DNA from: an uncultured Kiloniellaceae bacterium
GTDB lineage: Bacteria > Pseudomonadota > Alphaproteobacteria > Kiloniellales > Kiloniellaceae
Direction of reading: 5' to 3'
DNA: 64,000 bases
NCBI GenBank assembly: GCA_947493695.1
Contig: CANLSF010000003.1
Span: forward strand, 186,001-250,000
Position numbers and translations under genes: made by a program. Position 1 is the first letter of the stretch; every line of letters begins with the position of its first letter. Below, piece after piece: positions 46,204 to 56,362 of this stretch. A model generated the notes under the pieces. It was not told the origin of the DNA, made no database searches, and was given only the letters and a program-made list of their open reading frames with translations.

Positions 46204-46866
46204 TCATATAAACGACCTGTTCTCGTCCGAGATTTTCGACGCCTCGCTGAGGATTCGGCCTACCAACACGATAAGGAGGCCGATAACAATTGCAAAGGCA
46301 TCAAGCTCGCCAACCCCAATATAGACCAGGATCGCAAGATTTGCCGCGCCAAAGGATACGGCATCCGCCACGGGTGCCGCCGCGACGACGATCGTCTTGA
46401 GCACACCGAAATCCGCGACGAAACCTACAGGGGCCAGCAGCGTGATCATCCACCCGACACGGCCGAGCCGCATGGCGGAGGCTTCAGTAAAGATCTCACC
46501 CCGACCATAACCGCGGAATAACTCCCGGGCCCAGTAGAGCGCATAAAGGGCAAGAAAATTGATAAGATTCGAACTCAAGAGAACCAGCACGCGTGCGAGA
46601 AGCGAATAGCTTTCCGGTGTGGGATACTTCTGTTGCCCCGCCTCGAAAATAGCCGCGAAGCCCGGGTCGGCGCTTAAAACCGAATAGGCAAACGCAAGCA
46701 TCCGGTCATACTCCGCTGGCGCGAAGATCATCGTGTAGGCTGCTTCTGCGCTGTACCAGACGATAAGCGCCATCCCAAATAGCGTCATGATATCTCCGAC
46801 ACGCGCAAGGGAGCGGATCCGGCTTGTGGCTTCCGCAGGCGCTGACATCGTCTCTTCCATCGTCAT
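46204..46866 (-). CDS. DUF2975 membrane protein
   Basis: A 220-residue inner-membrane protein with four hydrophobic helices (for example GDIMTLFGMALIVWYSAEAA, SSNLINFLALYALYWAREL and AIVIGLLIVLVGRILSEASK). The end motif GRILSEASKISDENRSF is characteristic of DUF2975. ATG at 46866 is set by a GAGGAGA ribosome site. It forms the conserved pair with the Xre regulator downstream. Function is unknown; the pair is widespread and probably a membrane-linked sensing module. Confidence 0.9.
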   Translation of the reverse strand: MTMEETMSAPAEATSRIRSLARVGDIMTLFGMALIVWYSAEAAYTMIFAPAEYDRMLAFAYSVLSADPGFAAIFEAGQQKYPTPESYSLLARVLVLLSSNLINFLALYALYWARELFRGYGRGEIFTEASAMRLGRVGWMITLLAPVGFVADFGVLKTIVVAAAPVADAVSFGAANLAILVYIGVGELDAFAIVIGLLIVLVGRILSEASKISDENRSFI

Positions 46867-47009
46867 CAAAGTCTCTCCTCTGTGCGGCCTCAGCCGCCTG
46901 CCCCAAAGTTTCCGTTCTCTTTCAGGGTCTTTAAATGCGCGACATTTCCGATCCCGTTTACAGAGTGGCGGTATCACTGACCACCACTCATCACATTTAA
47001 CTTGAATTT

Positions 47010-47028
47010 ATTATCGTAAAACAATAAT
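47010..47028. promoter_or_regulatory. Dyad between DUF2975 and the outer-membrane barrel
   Basis: ATTATCGT and ACAATAAT form a near-perfect inverted repeat (7 of 8) in the divergent promoter region. It is a candidate operator for the neighbouring Xre regulator, with the two divergent genes as targets. Confidence 0.4.
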
Positions 47029-47084
47029 TATTTCTCATTCGACGATCTTATCGCGTCGTTTAACACATAACAATGGGATCTAAA

Positions 47085-47780
47085 ATGAACTTCTTGAAGC
47101 AGGAATTATCCCTCTCGAGCGCCGCAAATGCGGTCAAATCGCACTCCAGCCTGGCGATGCTGAGCGCTATCGTCCTCCTGCTGGTGCCAGGCACACCTTG
47201 GGCAGAGGAGGTCAAAGACAACTGGACCGGACCGTATATTGGTTTGACGCTCGGCGCCTACGGTGTCGGGGCATCAATCGATAACGGTGCCAATGGCAAC
47301 GACATTGATCTGGACGAAGGTGGCGCCACGATCGGCCTGGTAGGGGGTTACAATTTCGCCCCCTTCGGGCGATCTGAGTCCGGACAGTGGCTGATCGGCG
47401 CCGAAATCGATGCGCAAACCCTGGGTAGCGACGACAGCTCAAATGACTCCGTCCTGGGCAAAGCATCGCTCGACAGCAGTTGGGTCGCCTCTACACGTGT
47501 CAGAGCCGGCTACGCCTGGGAAGTTCTTCATCTCTACGGGACTGCTGGCCTTGCGCTTTCGGACATTCACGTGGAGACCGCAGGCGACAAAGATGATGGT
47601 GTCCGCGCAGGGCTTGCGCTGGGGTTGGGTGCAGAACTCGCAATAAACGAAGACTGGTCGGGCCGTCTGGAAGGCATCAGCTACAGCTTCGGCGAAGACG
47701 ATCGCCGGATTGCCGGGTCGGACCATGATATCGGGATTGGCGCCGCCGTCATTCGGATCGGTGTTTCACGCCGTTTTTAA
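47085..47780 (+). CDS. Outer-membrane beta-barrel protein
   Basis: A 231-residue protein with a signal peptide, cleaved at about residue 41 (GTPWA before EEVKDNW). The mature part has alternating beta strands that begin NWTGPYIGLTLGAYG, the usual opening of small OmpA-like/Omp25 barrels, and end in the C-terminal Phe signature IRIGVSRRF needed for BAM insertion. ATG at 47085 is preferred for its GGGA upstream, though ATG 47073 is possible. A pore or adhesin function cannot be read from sequence. Confidence 0.85.
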   Translation: MNFLKQELSLSSAANAVKSHSSLAMLSAIVLLLVPGTPWAEEVKDNWTGPYIGLTLGAYGVGASIDNGANGNDIDLDEGGATIGLVGGYNFAPFGRSESGQWLIGAEIDAQTLGSDDSSNDSVLGKASLDSSWVASTRVRAGYAWEVLHLYGTAGLALSDIHVETAGDKDDGVRAGLALGLGAELAINEDWSGRLEGISYSFGEDDRRIAGSDHDIGIGAAVIRIGVSRRF

Positions 47781-47950
47781 AGTTCGAAGACATCGAGCAT
47801 ATGCAGAGGGAGGGGTAACTTGCCGTTGCGAGCACCCTTCCCTTCCTTTTTCCGCCTGAGTGTCTGGCCAAACTTCAGGTTCTCTCTTTCGTCAGCGCCG
47901 CATTGCTTTATTTTACCGGAGTCACAATCAACTCCGGAAAGCGCTGTAAC

Positions 47951-49048
47951 GTGGAAACCGAACTTCAGGCCTGTTTCTCTGCTGACTATGCCTCTGCCCG
48001 TCAGAGGTTTCTTTCCCACTGCAATCAACTAGGCCTTGAAGTCCGCTCCTACCAAAACCCCAACCAGGGACCTGAGGGCGAAGAGCTGGCTGCAGATACA
48101 GCCTGGGTCGGGGACAAAGACGCCAGGAACGTCATTGTAACTCTATCAGCAACCCACGGAGTCGAGGGCTTCTGCGGTTCGGGCGCACAACTCGACTGGC
48201 TGCGCAACAGAGGACCCGAGAGCCTGCCCGGCGGCGTTGCCATGCTGATCATCCATGCGATCAACCCGCATGGCTTTGCCTGGCAGCGCAGAGTTACCGA
48301 GGAAGGTTGCGACCTGAACCGGAACTGGATCGATTTCGATGCGCCATATCCGCTCAATCCAGGGTTCGAAGCCTTACGGGACGTCTTGCTGCCATCCGAG
48401 CTTTCAGGGCCCGCCTTTGAAAAGGCTGAAGAGGAAATCGCACGCTGGCGGGCGCAGCACGGCGAAACCGCCTTTCACGTCGCGCGCGGCGGCGGACAGT
48501 ACAGCCATCCGGAAGGAATGTTCTACGGCGGAAACGCCCCCACCTGGTCGCGCCTTACACTGGAGAGCATCATGCGCGACTATAACCTGCCGCAGCGGGA
48601 TCATATCGCGGTCATTGATTACCACACAGGTCTGGGACCCTTCGGTTACGGCGAACCGATCTGCGGAAATCAACCTGGTACACCAGGCCATCAGCGCGCA
48701 AAAAGCTGGTACGGGCAATCCTTGACGGAACCGGATCTCGGCACCTCTTCTTCGGTCCCCAAGGTCGGACTCTCCGAATACGGCTGGACCCGGATCGTCG
48801 GCGACATCCACACCTACATTGCACTCGAATACGGCACCTACACACCCGATGCAGGACGGGCTGCTCTGCGTGCTGATCACTGGCTTCATGCCCAGGGGAA
48901 CGTGAACTGGCAATCCGCCGAAACACGCGCGATCAAACAAAGGCTCAAAAATCACTACTATCCGGGAACACCGGATTGGCAGGAGATGGTGATCTTCCGA
49001 AGCCGCATGATACTTCGTCAGGCCCAGCGCGGCCTCAGCGAGACTTAG
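47951..49048 (+). CDS. DUF2817 (M14-type) metallopeptidase-like protein
   Basis: A 365-residue protein of the DUF2817 family, related to M14 zinc carboxypeptidases. His69 and Glu72 of [13 protein letters not shown] match the HxxE zinc pair; a further His is in [17 protein letters not shown] at 47951 is chosen, since GGAAAG lies about 9 bases upstream and the protein then starts [14 protein letters not shown], like its family. Its substrate is unknown. It is the first gene of the kynurenine operon, 40 bases before kynB, so it may hydrolyse a peptide or an acylated amine feeding tryptophan breakdown. That role is inference. Confidence 0.87.
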   Translation: METELQACFSADYASARQRFLSHCNQLGLEVRSYQNPNQGPEGEELAADTAWVGDKDARNVIVTLSATHGVEGFCGSGAQLDWLRNRGPESLPGGVAMLIIHAINPHGFAWQRRVTEEGCDLNRNWIDFDAPYPLNPGFEALRDVLLPSELSGPAFEKAEEEIARWRAQHGETAFHVARGGGQYSHPEGMFYGGNAPTWSRLTLESIMRDYNLPQRDHIAVIDYHTGLGPFGYGEPICGNQPGTPGHQRAKSWYGQSLTEPDLGTSSSVPKVGLSEYGWTRIVGDIHTYIALEYGTYTPDAGRAALRADHWLHAQGNVNWQSAETRAIKQRLKNHYYPGTPDWQEMVIFRSRMILRQAQRGLSET

Positions 49049-49088
49049 GCAACCGGCATCGACAGACACTTTTGGGAACAGTGATCAA

Positions 49089-49721
49089 ATGAAACTCTGG
49101 GACATCACGCAACCGCTTCGCCCCGGAATTCCCGTCTGGCCCGGAGACACAGCCTTCACCGAAGAGCGGACCTGGCAGATCGATGACGACTGCCCGGTCA
49201 ACGTCTCGAAGATCACACTCTCGACCCACAGCGGCACCCATGCCGACGCACCTCTGCATTACGATCCCGAGGGCCTGCCCTCGGGCGACGTCGATTTGAG
49301 CTTCTATATCGGGCCCTGCCTGCTACTGGACGTCACCGGCGCCGGCGGGCTTATCCAACCGAAGGACATCGCTGCTGCACTCGATGGCACGGTGGAGCGT
49401 CTTTTGCTGAAGACCTATCACAAAACGCCGTTAGAACAGTGGGATGACAACTTCGCGGCCATCGCCCCCGAGACCATCGATGCCCTCGCCGCCAGCGGGG
49501 TCAGACTGATCGGCACCGACACACCGTCTCTAGACCCGCAGACATCCAAAACATTGGACGCGCATCATGCAGTTCGCCGCGCCGGCATGGCGATCCTTGA
49601 GGGGCTTGTGCTCGATGACGTCCCGGCGGACCATTACGAACTGATCGCATTGCCGATCAAACTCGCTAATCTGGACGCGGCACCGGTGCGCGCCGTATTG
49701 AGAGGACCTGTTCCATCGTGA
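49089..49721 (+). CDS. kynB: Kynurenine formamidase
   Basis: A 210-residue metal-dependent arylformamidase (cyclase family) that hydrolyses N-formyl-kynurenine to kynurenine and formate. The signature [14 protein letters not shown] holds His47, His51, Asp53 and His57, the metal ligands and active site. The N-terminus [17 protein letters not shown] is typical of KynB. It overlaps kynU by four bases. Confidence 0.95.
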   Translation: MKLWDITQPLRPGIPVWPGDTAFTEERTWQIDDDCPVNVSKITLSTHSGTHADAPLHYDPEGLPSGDVDLSFYIGPCLLLDVTGAGGLIQPKDIAAALDGTVERLLLKTYHKTPLEQWDDNFAAIAPETIDALAASGVRLIGTDTPSLDPQTSKTLDAHHAVRRAGMAILEGLVLDDVPADHYELIALPIKLANLDAAPVRAVLRGPVPS

Positions 49722-50959
49722 GTGCTTTAACCCGAGAAGACCTTGAAACCTGGGATCAGAACGACCCCCTCGCACAGATGCGCGCGCATTTTCGCATCCC
49801 GGCCAACATCATTTATCTGGATGGGAACTCCCTTGGCGCAATGCCAAGGAACACACCGGAACGAGTCACCAAAGCAGTTGAGGAGGAATGGGGCGAGGAT
49901 CTGATCCGAAGCTGGAACAAGCACGGCTGGATCGACCTGCCGCAACGCTGCGGCGCAAAGATCGCCGGCTTAATCGGCGCTGACGCGGGCGAGGTCGTGG
50001 TTGCAGACTCTACTTCGGTCAACCTCTTTAAACTGCTTGCAGCTGCGCTTCGCATGCGATCCGAACGCAAAGTTATTCTGTCAGACAAAGGGAACTTCCC
50101 GACCGACCTCTATGTCGCTCAGGGCCTGATCGATCTTCTCGACAAAGGTCATGAATTACGCTTGGTGGAACCCGACGAGGTCGTAGAGGCTCTCGACGAC
50201 AGCGTCGCGCTGGTCATGCTTACGCAAACCGACTACCGCTCGGGACGTCTTCACAATATGTCCGCACTCACAGAACAAGCGCATCAGGCCGGGGCCCTCA
50301 TGCTCTGGGATCTGGCGCACTCTGCCGGTGCCTTTCCTGTCGACCTGCGGGGAGCCGATGCTGACTTTGCGGTCGGATGCGGATACAAGTATCTGAACGG
50401 CGGCCCGGGTGCTCCGGCTTTTCTCTTTGTTGCAGAGCGTTTACAGGACCAGGTGCGCCCTCCCCTGTCAGGCTGGATGGGTCATGAAGCGCCGTTTCAG
50501 TTCGACCGCGACTACCGCCCCGCTCATGGAATCTCCCGAAACCTCTGCGGCACCCCTGCGGTCCTCAGCATGACCGCGCTCGATGCCGGGCTCGACATCA
50601 TGCATCAGGCCGGGATGAACGCGATCAGGGAAAAGTCGGTTCGAATGACCGAACTTTTTATCGAACTCGTAGAAACTCACTGCGCAGGTTTCGGATTTGA
50701 ACTTTATGGCCCCAGAGATCCGGAAATGCGTGGCAGTCAGGTCTCATTCAGGCACGAACAGGGCTATCCGATCATGGCCGCCCTGATTGACCGGGGCGTG
50801 ATCGGCGACTTTCGTGCGCCAGACATCCTGCGCTTCGGTTTCACGCCGCTTTACTTGCGCTTTGGCGATATCTGGGACGCAGTTCAGGTCCTGCGTGATA
50901 TCATGACCGACAAAAGCTGGGACCAGCCAAAATTTCACAAACGCTTGGCGGTAACTTAA
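49718..50959 (+). CDS. kynU: Kynureninase
   Basis: A 413-residue PLP-dependent enzyme cleaving kynurenine to anthranilate and alanine. Lys224 in [10 protein letters not shown] binds PLP; an Asp-rich [15 protein letters not shown] and [11 protein letters not shown] segments are family-like. GTG at 49718 overlaps the kynB stop (GTGA), so the two are translationally coupled. kynA follows after 25 bases. Anthranilate could go to degradation, to tryptophan resynthesis or to quinolone-type signals; no ant genes are here. Confidence 0.96.
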   Translation: MSALTREDLETWDQNDPLAQMRAHFRIPANIIYLDGNSLGAMPRNTPERVTKAVEEEWGEDLIRSWNKHGWIDLPQRCGAKIAGLIGADAGEVVVADSTSVNLFKLLAAALRMRSERKVILSDKGNFPTDLYVAQGLIDLLDKGHELRLVEPDEVVEALDDSVALVMLTQTDYRSGRLHNMSALTEQAHQAGALMLWDLAHSAGAFPVDLRGADADFAVGCGYKYLNGGPGAPAFLFVAERLQDQVRPPLSGWMGHEAPFQFDRDYRPAHGISRNLCGTPAVLSMTALDAGLDIMHQAGMNAIREKSVRMTELFIELVETHCAGFGFELYGPRDPEMRGSQVSFRHEQGYPIMAALIDRGVIGDFRAPDILRFGFTPLYLRFGDIWDAVQVLRDIMTDKSWDQPKFHKRLAVT

Positions 50960-50984
50960 ACAAATTCAGACTGCAGGGTGCGTG

Positions 50985-51839
50985 ATGTCAGAAAAGAAAC
51001 TCTCCCAATCCCAGGCACCGAAATTCCCTGAAGGTGCTCACAGCGACTTCACGGACTCGATGAGTTACGGCGACTATCTGGGCCTGGACCGCCTTTTAAC
51101 CAGCCAGGAACCGGTCAGCGGCGAACACGACGAGCAGCTCTTCATCATCATCCACCAGGCCACAGAACTCTGGATGAAGCTGATCCTGCACGAATTGCAC
51201 GCTGCCGTAGGCTGCATCCGATCGGACGATCTCGCGCCTGCCTTCAAGATGCTGGCCCGCGTTGCACGCATTCAATCACAGCTTATCCAGTCCTGGTCCG
51301 TGCTTTCGACCATGACCCCCGCAGATTACCTGCGGTTCCGGGATCAGCTCGGGCTCTCATCCGGGTTTCAGTCTTATCAGTATCGTGAAATCGAATTCCT
51401 GCTCGGCAATAAGAAAGCGGCACTCCTGGCGCCTCATCGTCATAAACCGGAAATCCACGACCATCTCAAGTCGGTCCTCGAAGCCCCAAGCCTCTATGAC
51501 GAAGTCCTGCTCTTGCTGGCAAGGCGTGGTTTCCCGCTCGCGAGTGAGGTAACGAACCGGGATTGGAGCCTGCCTTATACAGCCTCCCCGTCTGTGGAGG
51601 AGGCCTGGCTACAAATCTATCAGGCTCCGGAAACCCATTGGGAACTCTATGATCTGGCGGAAAAACTGGTCGATCAGGAGGACTCGTTTCAGCAATGGCG
51701 CTTCCGGCACCTGAAAACCGTTAGCCGTATCATTGGCCATAAGCGCGGTACTGGCGGTACGACAGGCGTCAATTACCTGTCGAAGGCCCTTGATTACAGC
51801 TTCTTCCCCGAACTCTGGAATGTACGAACCGCCTTGTAG
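50985..51839 (+). CDS. kynA: Tryptophan 2,3-dioxygenase
   Basis: A 284-residue heme enzyme opening the indole ring of L-tryptophan to N-formyl-kynurenine. Signatures: [19 protein letters not shown] at about residues 46-64, [16 protein letters not shown] (substrate-binding Arg) and [19 protein letters not shown] near the end. ATG at 50985 follows an AGGG site. It closes the operon DUF2817, kynB, kynU, kynA; no adjacent regulator is seen. Confidence 0.97.
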   Translation: MSEKKLSQSQAPKFPEGAHSDFTDSMSYGDYLGLDRLLTSQEPVSGEHDEQLFIIIHQATELWMKLILHELHAAVGCIRSDDLAPAFKMLARVARIQSQLIQSWSVLSTMTPADYLRFRDQLGLSSGFQSYQYREIEFLLGNKKAALLAPHRHKPEIHDHLKSVLEAPSLYDEVLLLLARRGFPLASEVTNRDWSLPYTASPSVEEAWLQIYQAPETHWELYDLAEKLVDQEDSFQQWRFRHLKTVSRIIGHKRGTGGTTGVNYLSKALDYSFFPELWNVRTAL

Positions 51840-52087
51840 AGAAGAACATCACCGACAATTAGATCGGCTTCGAAGGCGCATTTCACTGCTCATGAGAGTA
51901 CTTTTCTGATGAGAATCATCTGTAGATACGATTGAACAGCTTGGCAGATGACACCACCAGGAGTGTATAAGCTGTTATTTTCACAGCATTCTTGCGTGCC
52001 CTGGAGAGTTCAAACTTAATTCATCCTCAATACCTTTACGGCATTTTACCAAACTGCGGCAGTTTTGTAGGAACGCGACAGGTATCA

Positions 52088-53158
52088 ATGTCTCAAGCTC
52101 AAGCGGCGACCGACGCCACTCAGAATGAAATTTCAGAAGCAGCCGATCTGCTCGCGCGGGATTCTCTGCGTATTCTGCCGCTTTCCTGTATTCCACTGGA
52201 AACAGCGCCGCTCCAACGTGCCCGGATCGTGAAAAACCTGCACCTGCAGGGCGTTGTCGAGATGTTTCAGGACGAAAGCACAGGCAGTGGTCAGCTTGAG
52301 CCGGACCAGTTGCCGACATACTTCGGCTGGGATCCCAACAAAGACCACGCTGACTTAACGCGCATCCGCGCGCTTGCGAGCCTCAGCAGCTACGATGTCT
52401 ACAGCCTGCGCATTGAACTGCGGCGCCTGGGCATCGATGTAAACGATCACAAGGCCCTGACCCTTTCCGACGCCAAAAGCAAGGAACTGGCCGGTTACAT
52501 GAAGACCTTTACAGGTCCTCTTCTCGCACAGGTTTACGGCGGCGAAAACAACGATATTCAGGACTTCGGGCAACTGGTTTCCATGTTTGCCTCGCCCAAC
52601 CGGGCTGAAGCACAGAAGAATCTTCAGAAACTCGCTGACAAGCTCGAAATCGATCTCATGGAAGTGCCCGCATTCCTCGAGGACTATGCCGACACCTTCC
52701 TTTCCCTGGCCTACTTCAAGGAATGCATGGACCAGGTGGTTCCTGACGTCATGTCGTTTCTGGAAAACATCAGCGATCTGAAATCGAACCTTCAATTGAA
52801 GCGCACCGCCGGTTTCCTGGACACCTGCGACTTCATGGAACCTCGCCTGAACTCGATTATAACCTCGATCACCGGTCGCTTCGAACGCTTTGACCAGCAC
52901 ACCAAAAACCTCTGGGACAACGTCTCTGCGGAATCCTTTCAGAGGATCAGGAAAATGATCAAGAGCCACCACAAGACGGTTGGTGGCGTTCTTTGTGGCC
53001 TGACGACCAAGATGGATGCCTGGGAATCAAAGTTCGGCACCAACAGTCAGGGCGCCGCTGTCGTGGCGCGCGCGGACTTTATCATGAGTGATATGCGTCA
53101 CGGCATCTCACGACTGGAAGAGCTCGAGAAATCGGCTCCCGACATCGCCGACGCCTAA
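52088..53158 (+). CDS. Conserved alphaproteobacterial protein of unknown function
   Basis: A 356-residue cytoplasmic protein, rich in predicted helices, with no signal peptide, membrane segment or catalytic motif that I recognise. Start ATG at 52088 (MSQAQAATDATQ). The first half has YFGWDPNKDHADLTRIRALASLSSYDVYSLRIELRR-type helices; the second half carries a long helical run with EDYADTFLSLAYFKECMDQV and SFQRIRKMIKSHHKTVGG. I recall similar proteins in Rhodospirillales and magnetotactic relatives annotated only as hypothetical. It stands alone between kynA and the converging AraC gene. Confidence 0.78.
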   Translation: MSQAQAATDATQNEISEAADLLARDSLRILPLSCIPLETAPLQRARIVKNLHLQGVVEMFQDESTGSGQLEPDQLPTYFGWDPNKDHADLTRIRALASLSSYDVYSLRIELRRLGIDVNDHKALTLSDAKSKELAGYMKTFTGPLLAQVYGGENNDIQDFGQLVSMFASPNRAEAQKNLQKLADKLEIDLMEVPAFLEDYADTFLSLAYFKECMDQVVPDVMSFLENISDLKSNLQLKRTAGFLDTCDFMEPRLNSIITSITGRFERFDQHTKNLWDNVSAESFQRIRKMIKSHHKTVGGVLCGLTTKMDAWESKFGTNSQGAAVVARADFIMSDMRHGISRLEELEKSAPDIADA

Positions 53159-53203
53159 GTCGTTAGGTCGGCTTATCGGCACGAGCCCCCCTCATAGTCG
53201 ACA

Positions 53204-54139
53204 CTAATTCGCCTTGGCGATTCGCCGATAGGCCCCCGGTCCTATGCCAAAACTTTCCTTGAAGCGCCTGGAAAAAGAGGGAGTTGAGGCATAACCGCAG
53301 CGCGACGCAATCTCCGCCATATCGAGATTGGAACTCTCAAGCAATGTTCTCGCCTTAATCAAGCGCCACCGCGTCAGATAACTGATCGGTGGAGCGCCGA
53401 CGATTTCGGTGAAGCGTTGCGCAAACCGGGCACGCGACATGCCAGCCTCACCCGCCAGCTCATGAATTTTCCAGCTTCTCTGAGGTTCCCGGTGAATGGC
53501 GTGAATGGCCTTTGAAATCCTCCCATCCGAAAGCGCGGCAATAAACCCGCCTGTCGGGCTATCCGACTCTCTTTTCATCTGCCTGACGGCCTGAATAAAC
53601 AGGATTTCCAGCAAGCGTGTCAGGATAGCGGTCGTTCCTTGTGTATCCAATTCGGCTTCCATCGCGAGAAGACTTAGCACTGCCGCTGTCCAGGGCTCTC
53701 TTCCCAGTTCCTCGGGACGAAGCAGCATGATTGCTGGGAGATTCGCCAGGACAGGATGATCTACCTCTTCATCAAACTGGCAAAACCCGCAAAGAAGGCG
53801 TGTTCGGCGCTCTCCTTCACCATAGGTAAGGACACCCTGTTGAAGCGCTCCGTCTGCAACAACTTCCCCAAGGGGAACAGGTGTCAAGTCAGGCAGGCTT
53901 GAAAGCACCTGCCCTGCTCCATTGGGCACAATGGCAATGTCACCTGCTGTAAGTTTCTCAAACTTACCATCCGGCATACGCAACCAGCATCCACCTTCGC
54001 GCACGAAGTGAAAGCGGATCCGTCGGCGCTCCGGGGGTACCTCGATAGAGAAATCGCCGTGCAGCTTTGCAAGAAAGTAGAGACTGCTGCGAACTCTCAG
54101 ATTCGCGAATACCTCTGTCAGGACATCCGAATCATCCAT
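53204..54139 (-). CDS. AraC family regulator with cupin sensor
   Basis: A 311-residue transcription factor. The N-terminal ~180 residues form a cupin-type (AraC_binding) sensor (VREGGCWLRMPDGKFEKLTAGDI). The C-terminal ~100 residues hold the two AraC helix-turn-helices, AGMSRARFAQRFTEIVG and IASRCGYASTPSFSRRFKESFG. It is divergent from the LysE-type exporter, with 106 bases between, so it probably controls it. The ligand is unknown; similar cupin-AraC regulators in proteobacteria respond to small hydrophobic or amine compounds. Confidence 0.91.
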   Translation of the reverse strand: MDDSDVLTEVFANLRVRSSLYFLAKLHGDFSIEVPPERRRIRFHFVREGGCWLRMPDGKFEKLTAGDIAIVPNGAGQVLSSLPDLTPVPLGEVVADGALQQGVLTYGEGERRTRLLCGFCQFDEEVDHPVLANLPAIMLLRPEELGREPWTAAVLSLLAMEAELDTQGTTAILTRLLEILFIQAVRQMKRESDSPTGGFIAALSDGRISKAIHAIHREPQRSWKIHELAGEAGMSRARFAQRFTEIVGAPPISYLTRWRLIKARTLLESSNLDMAEIASRCGYASTPSFSRRFKESFGIGPGAYRRIAKAN

Positions 54140-54245
54140 TTTTTCGAAACTCTTGAGACGATCTGATAAAAAATCGAGATGCTCTCAGAATGTTTCTCAC
54201 TCTGCCGCATGTCAAGCTGTGCCGGAAATCATACAGGGAACAGTG

Positions 54246-54857
54246 ATGTCAGAAGAAACCGGTATCGCCTTGCTCGGCTTCGCCTTCGTAATGTCCGTTT
54301 CGCCTGGACCAGGCAACTTTCTATTGCTCACGTCAGGCGTAAACTTCGGTTTCCGACGCAGCCTTCCGCTCGTATTCGGAATCAGCTTTGGGTTTCTGAC
54401 CATGGTATTTTGTGTCGGAATTGGTCTAGGACAGATCCTGAAGCAGGCCCCGGTGATCTATACTGTCCTCAAGTTTGTATGCGCCGGCTATGTTCTCTGG
54501 CTAGCCTTCAAAATTGCGCGCAGCCGTTCCATGGGAAGCGACAGTCAGGATCAGTTGGCCAAGCCGATCACCTTCTTTCAAGCCGCTGCCTTTCAGCTGG
54601 TCAATCCAAAGGCCTGGGCAGTGGCTCTGATCGTGACCGTCTCCTACACGAGCCCTGAACAATACCTGTCCAGTCTAATTCTCGTGATCCTGCTGTTTGC
54701 CCTGGTAAATCTACCTTCCATCAGCCTCTGGGCTGCATCTGGCGTTGCTCTTAGACATTTTTTAGACAGCACACGAAAAATCGCGACCTTCAACATCGTT
54801 ATGGCAGCCTTACTGATCATCTCAATGACGCCGGCACTGCTTGGCGCTATTGAATGA
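54246..54857 (+). CDS. LysE/RhtB family amino-acid exporter
   Basis: A 203-residue inner-membrane protein with six hydrophobic helices and the family N-terminus AFVMSVSPGPGNFLLLTSGVNFG. The signature NPKAWAVAL is in the fourth helix. Members export amino acids or homoserine lactones. ATG at 54246 is chosen over an upstream reading, since it gives the usual short N-terminus. Its divergent AraC neighbour is the likely regulator. Confidence 0.9.
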   Translation: MSEETGIALLGFAFVMSVSPGPGNFLLLTSGVNFGFRRSLPLVFGISFGFLTMVFCVGIGLGQILKQAPVIYTVLKFVCAGYVLWLAFKIARSRSMGSDSQDQLAKPITFFQAAAFQLVNPKAWAVALIVTVSYTSPEQYLSSLILVILLFALVNLPSISLWAASGVALRHFLDSTRKIATFNIVMAALLIISMTPALLGAIE

Positions 54858-54888
54858 CAGGGGCTCCCGAGGTGGGCGAGAGAAAGAC

Positions 54889-56280
54889 CTACTTACGGCG
54901 CCAGGTCGTGCCGCCGGCACCATCCTCCAGAACAACCCCCATCGCATCGAGCTGATCGCGAACCTGGTCGGCCTTAGCAAAATCACGGGCCTTACGAGCG
55001 TCGGCCCGTGCAACGATCAAGGCTTCAATCTCTGCCGCATCGTCATCACCTGCATCCCCCTGGAACCAGGTTTCGGGATCAGTCCCCAGGAGCCCCAGCA
55101 AACGGCCGCCGGCCAGCAACTCACCTTTTAGCCTGGCGAGTAACGCGTCATCTCGCGGATCGGCACCAACCGCCTTGTTCAAGGCTGTCCCGACTTCATG
55201 CAATGCCGCAAGCGCCAGAGGTGTGTTCACGTCGTCCTCAAGGGCCGCCACCAGCGACTGCGACGGTTCTGAACCGCCCGGCACAATTCCCTCGACTGCA
55301 CGTAGCGCGCCATATAGGCGATCAAGCTGGTTTTTGGATTCAGCCACTTTCTCTCGCGTGAAATCCAGAGGCTGACGATAGTGCGCGGACAGAAGAGTCA
55401 GACGCATGGCCTCACCGGATAAGCCCTCATCCCGCAACTGCCGGACCGTGAAGAAATTGCCGAGTGATTTCGACATCTTCTCGCCGTTTACGACAACATA
55501 ACCGTTGTGCATCCAGTAATTCACGTAGGGCACGCCATGGGCGCAGGTTGATTGCGCCAGTTCGTTTTCATGGTGCGGAAAGGTCAGATCCAGGCCACCG
55601 CCATGGATATCGAAGGTCTTGCCCAGATGTTCTTCAGACATGGCCGAGCACTCGACATGCCACCCGGGCCGGCCCCGACCCCAGGGACTGTCCCAACCGG
55701 GCTGACTGTCGGAGCTGGGTTTCCAGAGCACGAAATCAGCCGGGTCTTTTTTGTAAGGCGCGACCTCAACCCGGGCACCCGCAACCATGTCGTCGCGATT
55801 TCTGCCGGACAACGCGCCGTATTCCGCCATGGATGGCACATTGAAAAGCACGTGACCATCCGCGGCATAGGCGTGGCCTTTTTCGATCAACTGTTCCGAG
55901 ATCGAGATCATCTGCGCGATGTGATCAGTCGCGCGCGGTTCCACGCTCGGCGGCAAGGCCCCCAGGGCCGCCATGTCATCGTGATAAGCCTGGGTCGTGC
56001 GCGACGTCACCTCTTCGATGGACTCACCCTTCGCATTGGCCGCGTCGATGATCTTGTCTTCAACATCCGTGATGTTCCGGGCATAGGTGACGTGATCTTC
56101 GCCGTAGATCCAGCGCAACAGGCGGAAAACGACATCGAACACCACGACCGGGCGGGCATTGCCGATGTGTGCAAAGTCGTAAACGGTCGGGCCGCAGACA
56201 TACATCCGTACATTCGACGGATCGATGGGCTCAAAGCGCTGCTTTTCGCGTCCAAGCGTGTTGTATATCTGAAGTGCCAT
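54889..56280 (-). CDS. cysS: Cysteinyl-tRNA synthetase
   Basis: A 463-residue class I aminoacyl-tRNA synthetase. Zn ligand Cys29 and the HIGN motif at 38-41 (AHIGNARPVVVFDV) are at the N-terminus. KMSKSLGNFFTV lies at about residue 266. C-terminal anticodon-binding helices follow (RADARKARDFAKADQVRDQL). It is in a minus-strand group with nadE and gltX. Confidence 0.98.
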   Translation of the reverse strand: MALQIYNTLGREKQRFEPIDPSNVRMYVCGPTVYDFAHIGNARPVVVFDVVFRLLRWIYGEDHVTYARNITDVEDKIIDAANAKGESIEEVTSRTTQAYHDDMAALGALPPSVEPRATDHIAQMISISEQLIEKGHAYAADGHVLFNVPSMAEYGALSGRNRDDMVAGARVEVAPYKKDPADFVLWKPSSDSQPGWDSPWGRGRPGWHVECSAMSEEHLGKTFDIHGGGLDLTFPHHENELAQSTCAHGVPYVNYWMHNGYVVVNGEKMSKSLGNFFTVRQLRDEGLSGEAMRLTLLSAHYRQPLDFTREKVAESKNQLDRLYGALRAVEGIVPGGSEPSQSLVAALEDDVNTPLALAALHEVGTALNKAVGADPRDDALLARLKGELLAGGRLLGLLGTDPETWFQGDAGDDDAAEIEALIVARADARKARDFAKADQVRDQLDAMGVVLEDGAGGTTWRRK

Positions 56281-56362
56281 GTTTCACCACTAAGGCTGTT
56301 AACCGCTAAACCGCGGCGATAGTAATTCGAACAAGATGGAAAGCAAGTTAAGCGGTCACTCT

